Source: Patescibacteria group bacterium | GTDB lineage: Bacteria; Patescibacteriota; Minisyncoccia; Phycocordibacterales; Phycocordibacteraceae | Direction: 5' to 3' | Length of the DNA: 6,023 nt | NCBI GenBank assembly: GCA_004296925.1 | Contig: SCVI01000043.1 | Location: 1-6,023, forward strand | In this document: positions 1-5,917 of the stretch, piece by piece | Layout: each line of letters begins with the position of its first letter | Position numbering within the stretch: position 1 is the stretch's first letter | Position numbers and translations under genes: made by a program | Notes under the pieces: generated by a model | What the model was told of the DNA's origin: nothing | The model's database searches: none | What the model saw: the letters and a program-made list of their open reading frames with translations, nothing else

Positions 1-1818
1 GGTGAAGGCACCAGATGAATTAGTGATGCCTAGGTTTGCGGTGAGTCCGTTGAATGCGGTCGAGGTGGTGGCGAAGGTGATAACACCTGTTTGTGCGGAT
101 CCGTATGTTTGTGCGAGTGATGTGACACCACTTGCAGAACTGAGTGAAGATGTTGCAACATAATCATAGCCACCTGACGCATTACCCACTAAAAACTGAC
201 CGTATGAAGGAGCTGTTGATGTGCCCGTGCCTCCGCTACCAATACCGAGTGCGCGTGCAAGCGTGAGTACGCCATTGATGCTTGCGTTTGCGCCGTTCAA
301 AAGCGAAAGATTGCCTCCGCTATCAATAGTGAGCGCTGTGGTTGTCGCCGAACCAGTAGAGGTTGAAATGGCAAAAAGATTTGAAGTACCACCGCTTGCG
401 CCAGCAAGAGAAAATCGTGCAAAAGGGCTCGTGGTACCAATACCAATGGAGCCAGATAAATATGCATTCTGGGTATTTGGATCAAACCAGTACTTTGCCG
501 TCGATGTTGAATTTCCTCCAATCGCAACAATGTCAGTACTATTTGTAGAATAATTAATAAACTGACTAGAAACTGACGATGTAGTAGTTGACCATGTGCC
601 ACCACCCGAACCTCCACCAGAACTCGTAAGTGAAAGACATGCTCCGTTAACTGAAAAACAGCCACCAGAAATATCTATTCCGTTCGCAAACGTGGTGGTT
701 GCAGTTGAACTTACAGAAAGTGGTCCAGAAATAGTTGTCGCACCAGAAACCGTGAGTGTGGAAAAAGAACCAGTACCTCCAGAAATATTTGAATTCGTAA
801 TAGTGCCGTTAGAAAATGTTGAATTAGAAATGTCTACAGATGCGAGTTGATCGATACGATTGGTCAACTGAATAGTTTGCGTGTTACCGGCTACATTTGA
901 TGAAATATTATTAATAGCTCCATAGACTTCAGACAAAACATTATTTTTGAAACCTTGAAGTTCAAAAGCAAGATTCTCAGACGAGACACCTGTGATAGTT
1001 TGTGATTTATATTCGTTGTAAGTGTTGTTGTAGGTGTTGTTGTAGGTGTTGTAATTCGTCACCACACTTGATGGCGTCGTTGTAGGAGTAGAAGCACCTG
1101 CAGGAGTTGAAGGAGTATTTACAGAAGGTGCACCTGAAAATAATTTTGCTAACCTCCCTCCATCAAGTCCTGAAAACAAAGCAGCGTACCCCAAGGTGAA
1201 CATTAAGAAAAATACCGCAACTCCTGCAAGTGTTGGTGCAACAAATGGATATTCCTTACCGAATTTTTTTATGCTTGATTTCTGTACTGAAATGCTTTGA
1301 TTACTGTTTTGATACTCTTGAGCACGTTTGCTTCGTAAAATTTCCAATCTTCCTGACTCTTCTTCAGAAATCCTTTTTTTAAATTCTTCAAGCGAGGTTC
1401 GCTCAACAAACCATTCACGTCCATCTCTCTCAGCATTCACTAAACCGTCCCGGCACAGTCGTGCTAAGTAATCAGGTGTATACCCAAAAAATGCGCCTGC
1501 TTCTTTTAATGAAAGAAACTCTCTGCTTGCCTTATATTCAGCGGCGCGTTTTTCTTTTAAAAGCTCAAGTCTTTTTTTCTCTTCTTCCGCCACTCGCACC
1601 GCAAATGCTTTAAGAGAATTTGCTTCCACCAACCAGCTTCTTCCTTCTCGCTTTGCATCAATGGAACCTTCTCTCGCAAGTTTAGAAACATAGTCTGCGG
1701 TATACCCAACCAAAGAAGCTGCCTCCTTTGGTGACAGGAAAAACTGACTTTTGAGATTACTCTCTGGGTTAGTATTTTGCATTCGAGGAGACGATGTAAC
1801 TAATATTTTACTAGTCAT
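1..1818 (-). CDS. HTH-HTH-transmembrane-fibre surface protein, partial (N-terminal 606 residues, continues off the left edge)
   Basis: The reading frame is open without a stop from ATG 1816-1818 to base 1, so the C-terminus is missing. Domains: residues 26-72 and 100-146 are two excisionase/MerR-type HTH units (HTH_17-like), each with the pattern GYT-x-DY...L-x-R-x-G...GR-x-W-x-V. Each is followed by a charged helix (77-99 and 151-173). A single membrane helix spans about 191-215, preceded by KKFGKEYP, which predicts N-in, C-out topology. Then come a Pro/Thr/Ser linker (about 228-253), a Tyr-Asn-Thr repeat (255-270), a probable coiled coil (about 272-326) and a Ser/Thr/Gly-rich beta region to the edge. 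That region contains CFSVNGAC (387-394), a likely disulfide, GIGTTSPFARF (about 459-469) and LGIGSGGTGTSTAP (about 525-538), which resemble phage tail fibres and Parcubacteria surface proteins. Inference: a membrane-anchored fibre or adhesin with a cytoplasmic DNA-binding-like head. An S74 chaperone domain could lie beyond the edge but cannot be seen. Met13 (base 1782) is an alternative start. The architecture is sure; the function is not. Confidence 0.9.
   Translation of the reverse strand, partial: MTSKILVTSSPRMQNTNPESNLKSQFFLSPKEAASLVGYTADYVSKLAREGSIDAKREGRSWLVEANSLKAFAVRVAEEEKKRLELLKEKRAAEYKASREFLSLKEAGAFFGYTPDYLARLCRDGLVNAERDGREWFVERTSLEEFKKRISEEESGRLEILRSKRAQEYQNSNQSISVQKSSIKKFGKEYPFVAPTLAGVAVFFLMFTLGYAALFSGLDGGRLAKLFSGAPSVNTPSTPAGASTPTTTPSSVVTNYNTYNNTYNNTYNEYKSQTITGVSSENLAFELQGFKNNVLSEVYGAINNISSNVAGNTQTIQLTNRIDQLASVDISNSTFSNGTITNSNISGGTGSFSTLTVSGATTISGPLSVSSTATTTFANGIDISGGCFSVNGACLSLTSSGGGSGGGTWSTTTSSVSSQFINYSTNSTDIVAIGGNSTSTAKYWFDPNTQNAYLSGSIGIGTTSPFARFSLAGASGGTSNLFAISTSTGSATTTALTIDSGGNLSLLNGANASINGVLTLARALGIGSGGTGTSTAPSYGQFLVGNASGGYDYVATSSLSSASGVTSLAQTYGSAQTGVITFATTSTAFNGLTANLGITNSSGAFT
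1018..1053 (-). repeat. Short 12-base tandem repeat encoding an Asn-Thr-Tyr-Asn stalk
   Basis: About 2.75 copies of a 12-base unit (plus-strand gtaggtgttgtt, first copy with one mismatch) lie in frame within the fibre gene. They encode repeating Tyr-Asn-Asn-Thr at about residues 256-267, between the Pro/Thr linker and the predicted coiled coil. Because 12 is a multiple of three, copy-number change would alter stalk length without a frameshift. Confidence 0.75.
1300..1743 (-). repeat. Tandem duplication of a 74-residue HTH + charged-helix unit
   Basis: Residues 26-99 (bases 1522-1743) and 100-173 (bases 1300-1521) of the fibre gene align end to end without gaps. Shared positions include FLS-x-KEA, GYT-x-DY, L-x-R-x-G, GR-x-W-x-VE and SL-x-x-F in the HTH half, then EEE-x-x-RLE-(L/I)-L and KRA-x-EY in the helix half. 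Both unit length and spacing are kept, so this is a true internal duplication, not two independent domains. The copies have diverged clearly, so it is old. Confidence 0.88.
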
Positions 1819-2011
1819 TTCGGCAAATCTAACTAAATAAAAAATAATCTGTGTGGATTAGATTCCAAAATATTTAGACGGCAAATTATTTAAAAATATT
1901 CTTTCAAAATGTGTCGATAGAAGAAAAAATCTGTAATGCAAAGATTGTTGAGTCGCAAAGAAATAAGTATGCTTTTTATATTAAAATTACGGTAAATATT
2001 TGTAATGAAAT
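1819..2011. other. AT-rich intergenic region upstream of the fibre gene
   Basis: This stretch lies between the terminator and the fibre gene start, so it should contain the promoter and any control sites of that gene. It is visibly rich in A and T with several AAATATT-like runs. It shows no convincing ORF, RNA gene or long inverted repeat. It is the longest non-coding gap in the window. Confidence 0.6.
1826..1831 (-). promoter_or_regulatory. Candidate -10 box (TAGATT) of the fibre gene
   Basis: On the minus strand TAGATT is followed by exactly seven bases (TGCCGAA) and then the ATG, so transcription could start at or next to the start codon. No Shine-Dalgarno sequence is present. No good -35 is found at 16-18 bases upstream. 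An alternative promoter is TTGGAA at 1863-1868 with TATTTT at 1841-1846 (16-base spacer), which would give a short leader. The choice of TAGATT rests on the same spacing seen before other genes here. Confidence 0.4.
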
Positions 2012-2043
2012 AAAAAAAAATCCAACACAAGTTGGATTTTTTT
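2012..2043 (-). terminator. Intrinsic terminator after the HTH-membrane gene
   Basis: A perfect 6-base-pair stem, TCCAAC (2021-2026) and GTTGGA (2031-2036), closes a 4-base loop. It is flanked by nine A (2012-2020) and seven T (2037-2043). Read on the minus strand it is a hairpin followed by nine T, 35 bases past the stop at 2078. The A/T flanks make it symmetrical, so it could also stop plus-strand transcription, but no plus-strand gene needs it. It separates the upstream five-gene block from the fibre gene. Confidence 0.88.
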
Positions 2044-2067
2044 AACATTTAAATGCTTAAGAAATAA

Positions 2068-2096
2068 GCTATCTCGTCTAAACGAGATTAAATAGC
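2068..2096 (-). other. Hairpin spanning the stop codon of the HTH-membrane gene
   Basis: ATCTCGT (2071-2077) and ACGAGAT (2082-2088) form a perfect 7-base-pair stem with a 4-base loop that contains most of the stop codon (2078-2080). GCT (2068-2070) and AGC (2094-2096) can extend it past a five-base bulge. No T-run follows on either strand, so it is not itself a terminator; the real one lies about 30 bases downstream. It may be a 3'-end stabilising structure or chance. Confidence 0.45.
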
Positions 2097-2977
2097 GATT
2101 TTAAGTACTCAAGCCCAATAGAAAACATACTTAAAAACGAATCGTGAATGAACCCAGTAAAACTTAAAAGGGCATTGATGCCATTTTGAATAAATGGTGA
2201 GTGCGAAAGTATATCTTTAATGTTTTCATAACCAATATAAGCATTAGCTGTGTACACTCCCGTAGTTGGAGCATACGATAGGTGATTGGATACGATAGCG
2301 CCTGAAGATATCGCAAAAGCAATTACGGCGAAACTTACAAACGCTAGCGTATAGTTACTATTTATTTTTGATCGTTTTAGCGGTGACCTCTTTGAGACTA
2401 ACTGCTTTTGAGGTCTATGTGCAGAAATCACACCAGCACTTCGAATTGAAAGCATTGGATCGTTTTTAATTACCTTACTAGATTCAACAACTTCTTTCTG
2501 TTGGACACTCTCTGCCTTGTTATCCTCTTTTTCTCGTTTATCCGAGATTTCAACTCGCATAGAGATCGTTCCAGCGTCAGTCTTTTTAAAATCTTCTCTA
2601 AGTTGCGGAACAAATGTGCTTGCTTCATTTGCATAGGTTACTTGGCCCCATGTATTCAAAATATTTTTATTCTGCGTTAAAAGTGCGTGTGTGATAGTTG
2701 GCAATCTTTTTGATACATTTCGAGATTCCAAAATAGATTGTGACGCAAGAGTCCCCTTAGCTGGTGTAGGTGTAACTTCCTCTTCTGAAGCAACCACAGC
2801 CACATCCCCGTACGAGAGAAGAGCTCCTTCATCAACGTACCAAGATCGTCCAACACGAGTAGCAGGAATTTTACCAGCGCGGGCAAGTTGCCCTATGTAA
2901 TCTTTTGCGTACCCGGTAGTTTCGTGAGCTCGTTTAGACGAGATGTATTTTTTACCGCTGATTGTAAGCTCATCCAT
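2078..2977 (-). CDS. HTH-linker-single transmembrane protein, 299 residues, unknown function
   Basis: Residues 10-56 form one excisionase/MerR-type HTH that aligns with both HTH units of the fibre gene: GYAKDY, LARAGKIPA, VGRSWYVDE. A polar, probably disordered linker follows (about 60-190), then a basic patch (about 191-206, with KRSPLKRSK), one membrane helix (about 209-231) and an outer tail of about 68 residues. The tail has hydrophobic stretches, notably 261-299. The basic patch predicts the HTH inside and the tail outside. No fibre repeats or recognised sensor domain are present. The gene starts 63 bases after gatB and ends just before a terminator. Its start is preceded by TATACT at seven bases and no Shine-Dalgarno sequence. 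Known family parallel: one-component membrane regulators such as ToxR/CadC share this topology but have a different HTH fold. Inference: a membrane-tethered DNA-binding protein, possibly a partner or regulator of the fibre gene. The coding call is sure; the role is unknown. Confidence 0.9.
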   Translation of the reverse strand: MDELTISGKKYISSKRAHETTGYAKDYIGQLARAGKIPATRVGRSWYVDEGALLSYGDVAVVASEEEVTPTPAKGTLASQSILESRNVSKRLPTITHALLTQNKNILNTWGQVTYANEASTFVPQLREDFKKTDAGTISMRVEISDKREKEDNKAESVQQKEVVESSKVIKNDPMLSIRSAGVISAHRPQKQLVSKRSPLKRSKINSNYTLAFVSFAVIAFAISSGAIVSNHLSYAPTTGVYTANAYIGYENIKDILSHSPFIQNGINALLSFTGFIHDSFLSMFSIGLEYLKSLFNLV

Positions 2978-2984
2978 ACGAAGT

Positions 2985-2990
2985 AGTATA
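2985..2990 (-). promoter_or_regulatory. Candidate -10 box (TATACT) of the HTH-membrane gene
   Basis: TATACT matches the sigma-70 -10 consensus at five of six positions and is followed by seven bases (ACTTCGT) and then ATG. Transcription from it would begin at or next to the start codon, giving a leaderless mRNA. No Shine-Dalgarno sequence precedes the ATG. The region 16-18 bases upstream has no good -35. This is one of the best -10 matches among the five gene starts here. Confidence 0.5.
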
Positions 2991-3040
2991 GCGTGCCGAA
3001 AAGCATCGACCGCATAGATGTGTGGAGTACTAATTATTTT

Positions 3041-4468
3041 CTACAAACCAAGATTAAAAGAAATAGCTTTCTCGAGCTCCATTGGGTTAACAGAACCTTT
3101 AGACTTCTTCATTCCTACCCCTATCAAGAATTTAATACCACTCAACTTCCCTGCCTTTATCTCGGTCACGATTGCAGTTTGCTCATCAATGATCTCTTTA
3201 GCGAGAGCAGTAATAGCGCCAATATCTTTCATCTGAAGCAGTCCTTTATTTGTCGCAATATCTCTTGGGGTTCCGCCCTCTGCAAGCAAGACTGCAAGAA
3301 CGTCCTTTGCTCCGCGAGAAGATAAATCTCCAGAAGCAATAAGCTTAATGAGTTCCACAAAGGAACCTCCTGAAATATTTTTAAGTGCAGTTACGTCATC
3401 TTCACCTCCTCTAACATCTGAAAGTAAGTAGTTCACTGCTGATTGAATGAGGGGTAGCTCTGCGAAGTGTGACAACACTTCGGAATCAAAAAAATCTGAG
3501 TAGAGAGCGTTGTCAATGAGAGTCTCTATGTCGTGAGCTTTCAAACCGAGCGACATATAACGAGTGCGTTTTTCCCAAGGAAGTTCTGGTAGCGACTCCT
3601 TAATTGATGCAACAGAAAATTCTTCTACCTGACTAAGATGAAACTTAGGAATATCAGGGTCAGGAAAATAACGATACTCCTCAGAATCTTCTTTGATGCG
3701 TTGCGAGTATGTAACCAATTTCATTTCATCCCAACCTCGTGTTTCTTGAATCAATGTTCCTCCACTCTCCAAAACCTCTTCCTGCCGAGAAATTTCATAT
3801 TGGATAGCTCGCTCAACCGACTTAAATGAATTAAGATTTTTTACTTCAACCTTAGTTCCTAATTTCTCATTCTTACTTATTGAAATATTTGCTTCAACTC
3901 GCATTTGACCTTTTTCCATATGTGCATCCCCTGCCCCAAGAGCACGAAGTAGACGCTGCAATTCACTTGCAAACTCGCTTGCGGATTTAGCATCATGTAT
4001 ACATGGTTCAGTAACTAGCTCCATTAAAGGAAGCCCTGCTCTATTGAAATCAATAAGACTGTACCCAGATTCTTCTGAGGCAGTATTACTGTGTTGTGTG
4101 CGCGCCGCATCTTCTTCAAGGTGTATGCGTGTAATAAAAAAACCATTAAGCGCCCCGCCTGAGACGAGCGGAAACTGCTGTTGGCTAATTTGATACCCTT
4201 TTGGTAAGTCAGGGTAAAAATAATTTTTTCTATCAAATTCTGTGTAGTCGGCTAGCGTTCCGCCGAGTGCCACACCCATACGTAAGACCTGTTTGACTGC
4301 TTCCTTATTTACTACAGGAAGGGTCCCTGGAAATGCTAAACACACCGGGCAAATGTTTACATTCGGATTTTCCTCGTCAGGATTGTTTAACGAGTTACAG
4401 AACATCTTTGTTCTGGTTTTCAATTCGGCATGTATTTCCAAACCAATGGTGGGTGTGTACGCGCTCAT
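3041..4468 (-). CDS. gatB: Aspartyl/glutamyl-tRNA(Asn/Gln) amidotransferase subunit B
   Basis: GatB is the kinase and tRNA-binding subunit of the GatCAB amidotransferase. With ATP it activates the side chain of Glu-tRNA(Gln) or Asp-tRNA(Asn), and ammonia from GatA completes the amidation in the cytoplasm. Visible signatures: GLEIHAEL (9-16), YFYPDLPKGYQISQ (83-96), LIDFNRAGLPLMELVTEP (138-155, the family signature), GQMRVEANIS (187-196), VEVKNLNSF (207-215), TRGWDE (243-248) and YRYFPDPDIP (265-274). The C-terminal part (about 325-475) is the tail/YqeY-like tRNA-binding domain. At 475 residues the length is normal. The zinc-knuckle region has Cys24, Cys40 and Cys43, but the usual second cysteine is Ser26 (MFCNS). 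gatA and gatC are not in the window, so the subunits are either split in the genome or beyond its edges. The start at 4468 is set by the conserved N-terminus. CATACT lies seven bases before the ATG. Confidence 0.98.
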   Translation of the reverse strand: MSAYTPTIGLEIHAELKTRTKMFCNSLNNPDEENPNVNICPVCLAFPGTLPVVNKEAVKQVLRMGVALGGTLADYTEFDRKNYFYPDLPKGYQISQQQFPLVSGGALNGFFITRIHLEEDAARTQHSNTASEESGYSLIDFNRAGLPLMELVTEPCIHDAKSASEFASELQRLLRALGAGDAHMEKGQMRVEANISISKNEKLGTKVEVKNLNSFKSVERAIQYEISRQEEVLESGGTLIQETRGWDEMKLVTYSQRIKEDSEEYRYFPDPDIPKFHLSQVEEFSVASIKESLPELPWEKRTRYMSLGLKAHDIETLIDNALYSDFFDSEVLSHFAELPLIQSAVNYLLSDVRGGEDDVTALKNISGGSFVELIKLIASGDLSSRGAKDVLAVLLAEGGTPRDIATNKGLLQMKDIGAITALAKEIIDEQTAIVTEIKAGKLSGIKFLIGVGMKKSKGSVNPMELEKAISFNLGL

Positions 4469-4475
4469 TACGGAC

Positions 4476-4481
4476 AGTATG
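4476..4481 (-). promoter_or_regulatory. Candidate -10 box (CATACT) of gatB
   Basis: CATACT is followed by seven bases (GTCCGTA) and then the gatB ATG, the same spacing as at the HTH-membrane gene. A partial -35, TTGCTT at 4500-4505, lies 18 bases upstream. No Shine-Dalgarno sequence precedes the start. The match is moderate, and gatB could equally be read through from obgE, 69 bases upstream, because no terminator is seen between them. Confidence 0.35.
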
Positions 4482-4537
4482 CCGTATTAAGCTCATGTGA
4501 AGCAATAGCCCAAAATCGAAAGCTCCTAAGAAAAAAT

Positions 4538-5512
4538 TTAATCCAACTTGCTGAGGATATTCGTCAAAGCGTCACTTGCCTCTTTCACAAGAGCATCATC
4601 AATAATTGATATTGGGACTACAGTCTTCCCCATATCCTCAAACATTTTGATAATCTTTTGCAATTCTTCCTTAGAAACGAGATCCGTCTTTGTAATAATT
4701 AGTATCTCGGGTTTCCGAGATAGTTCATCAGAGTATGCTTTGATCTCGGTACGGACTGTTTCATAATCATTCAAAGGCGCCTCACTGTCAGCAGGCACAC
4801 AGTGTGCGAGCAATCTTGTTCTTGAGACGTGTCTTAAAAAATTATGTCCTAACCCTTTTCCTGTTGCTGCACCCTCAATCAAACCGGGGATATCTGCTAG
4901 TACAAACCCATACAAAACACCAAGCGACGGTTCTAATGTTGTGAAAGCGTACGCCCCTACTTTTGCTTGCGCCTTCGTTAATACATTAAGGAGTGACGAC
5001 TTCCCAGCGTTCGGTAGACCAACAAGACCCATATCAGCAATTAACTTCAGTTCTATTGTGAACTGATCACGCTCCCCATCTTTTCCAGGAAGAGCTTGAT
5101 CCGGGTATTGGTTTGTTGATGACTTGAAGCGTACGTTCCCATACCCACCGCGACCACCGCGGAGCGCTATTACCTCTTGTCCATCTTCAAGAATTTCAAA
5201 TTTTGCATTACTGCCGTGACGATAAATAACGGAGCCCACAGGGACATCAATGATTACATCCTCTCCGTTTGCGCCCGCCATATTTTTTTTCGCACCATCA
5301 ATACCGCGTTCAGCTTTGAAAGTATTGTTCCCACGATATTTCGATAGCACCTGAATATCTCGTACACCGCGGAACACGACATTCCCGCCATTTCCCCCAT
5401 CCCCTCCCGATGGACCGCCAAACTCCTTTCCTTTCTCGTGAAGCCAGCGCACCACGCCATCGCCTCCTCTTCCTGCGCTTGCGGTTACTTTGAATACGTC
5501 TATAAATGCCAT
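4538..5512 (-). CDS. obgE: Obg/CgtA GTPase, ribosome assembly factor, without OCT domain
   Basis: Obg is an essential GTPase that binds the 50S subunit and links ribosome maturation to GTP/ppGpp levels. The start is the ATG at 5512 because Obg proteins begin MxFID at once (here MAFIDVFKV); an in-frame TTG at 5539 would add nine unconserved residues. Residues 1-158 are the glycine-rich Obg fold (GRGGDG, GGPSGGDGGNGG, ALRGGRGGYGNVRFKSS, PGKDGE). The GTPase domain follows: G1 GLPNAGKSS (165-173), G2 TT at 191-192, G3 DIPGLIEGA (207-215) and GLGHNFLRH (220-228), G4 TKTD (274-277, where NKxD is commoner) and a weak G5 near ISI (301-303). The protein ends at 324 residues, straight after the GTPase domain. 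E. coli and B. subtilis Obg are longer and carry C-terminal extensions, so the regulatory OCT domain is absent. Upstream is TAGGGT at seven bases; its AGGG could instead serve as a weak Shine-Dalgarno sequence. Confidence 0.97.
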   Translation of the reverse strand: MAFIDVFKVTASAGRGGDGVVRWLHEKGKEFGGPSGGDGGNGGNVVFRGVRDIQVLSKYRGNNTFKAERGIDGAKKNMAGANGEDVIIDVPVGSVIYRHGSNAKFEILEDGQEVIALRGGRGGYGNVRFKSSTNQYPDQALPGKDGERDQFTIELKLIADMGLVGLPNAGKSSLLNVLTKAQAKVGAYAFTTLEPSLGVLYGFVLADIPGLIEGAATGKGLGHNFLRHVSRTRLLAHCVPADSEAPLNDYETVRTEIKAYSDELSRKPEILIITKTDLVSKEELQKIIKMFEDMGKTVVPISIIDDALVKEASDALTNILSKLD

Positions 5513-5519
5513 GCCTTTT

Positions 5520-5525
5520 ACCCTA
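5520..5525 (-). promoter_or_regulatory. TAGGGT element before obgE: weak -10 box or Shine-Dalgarno
   Basis: TAGGGT is followed by seven bases (AAAAGGC) and then the obgE ATG. It keeps only T1, A2 and T6 of the -10 consensus but sits at the spacing seen elsewhere in the window. AGGG within it lies about eight bases from the ATG, which is also acceptable for ribosome binding, so the sequence alone cannot decide. Confidence 0.3.
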
Positions 5526-5554
5526 TCACACTTGTTCAAAAGACACTCGAAAAT

Positions 5555-5566
5555 AGAAGATCTTCT
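5555..5566. other. Perfect 12-base palindrome between the YvlD-family gene and obgE
   Basis: AGAAGATCTTCT is perfectly self-complementary and lies in the 57-base gap upstream of obgE, just past the stop of the preceding gene. It has no loop and no adjacent T-run, so it is a poor terminator. It could be a binding site for a dimeric protein or chance. Confidence 0.3.
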
Positions 5567-5569
5567 GTC

Positions 5570-5911
5570 CTAACGCTTCTTTAGTATATGTACGATAAGC
5601 CACCCGATAACTGCCACGACAGCACCACCCAGCAATGCTGGGATAAATCCATCAACCGTAAATCCTTCAAGAAAATGCGCGACGAGTAATATAAGTCCGG
5701 CATTAATAACCAAAGAGAATAACCCTAACGTGACAATATTTAGAGGAAGCGTAATAAGCGATAAAACCGGCTTTACTGTAACGCTCAGTAATCCTAAAAC
5801 AACAGCGGCAATTCCTGCAATGTAATATGTATCTGTATGAAAGCCCTCAACAAATTGTATTACTAAGAGCACCGCAAAGACTGTCCCTAAAAATCGTGTA
5901 AGTAATCCCAC
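5570..5911 (-). CDS. Four-helix membrane protein, YvlD / phage holin 4_2 (PF04020-like) family
   Basis: This small protein (113 residues) is almost wholly hydrophobic, with membrane helices at about 4-22, 29-49, 55-78 and 88-109 and a KKR end. The central stretch VKPVLSLITLPLNIVTLGLF (46-65) followed by VINAG is the hallmark of the family named 'mycobacterial 4 TMS phage holin' or YvlD. Despite the name, the family is widespread on bacterial chromosomes and its function is poorly known. A two-fold repeat is visible: FVEGF-x-x-D (20-27) and FLEGF-x-x-D (80-87), each leading into a membrane helix. The start is GTG at 5911, chosen because it gives the MGLLTRFLG family N-terminus; the ATG at 5919 is in another frame. 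The gene begins nine bases after the preceding stop and lies 57 bases before obgE. Nothing phage-like is nearby, so a role in lysis is unlikely. Confidence 0.9.
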   Translation of the reverse strand: MGLLTRFLGTVFAVLLVIQFVEGFHTDTYYIAGIAAVVLGLLSVTVKPVLSLITLPLNIVTLGLFSLVINAGLILLVAHFLEGFTVDGFIPALLGGAVVAVIGWLIVHILKKR

Positions 5912-5917
5912 GTCCTC

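Noticed and set aside
221..553. Plus-strand open frame with a Pro/Val-rich product
   Set aside because: It is the antisense of the fibre gene. Its composition simply mirrors the Gly/Ser/Thr codons on the other strand, and it resembles no family.
297..665. Minus-strand open frame in another phase of the fibre gene
   Set aside because: The fibre frame is continuous across this stretch with recognisable motifs, so this is a shadow rather than a frameshifted gene.
1018..1053. CRISPR-like repeat
   Set aside because: The units are 12 bases, directly adjacent and in frame within a coding region. There are no spacers.
2993..3325. Plus-strand open frame opposite the end of gatB
   Set aside because: It is antisense to conserved GatB sequence and its product is not recognisable.
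4469..4537. gatC or another small gene between obgE and gatB
   Set aside because: Only 69 bases are available, with no open frame of useful length. No terminator hairpin is seen either.
5513..5539. TTG start extending obgE by nine residues
   Set aside because: Obg proteins begin at MxFID, which matches the ATG at 5512. The extension is unconserved.
5570..5911. Holin as evidence of a prophage or lysis cassette
   Set aside because: The PF04020/YvlD-type family is common on chromosomes, and no endolysin, integrase or structural gene is nearby.
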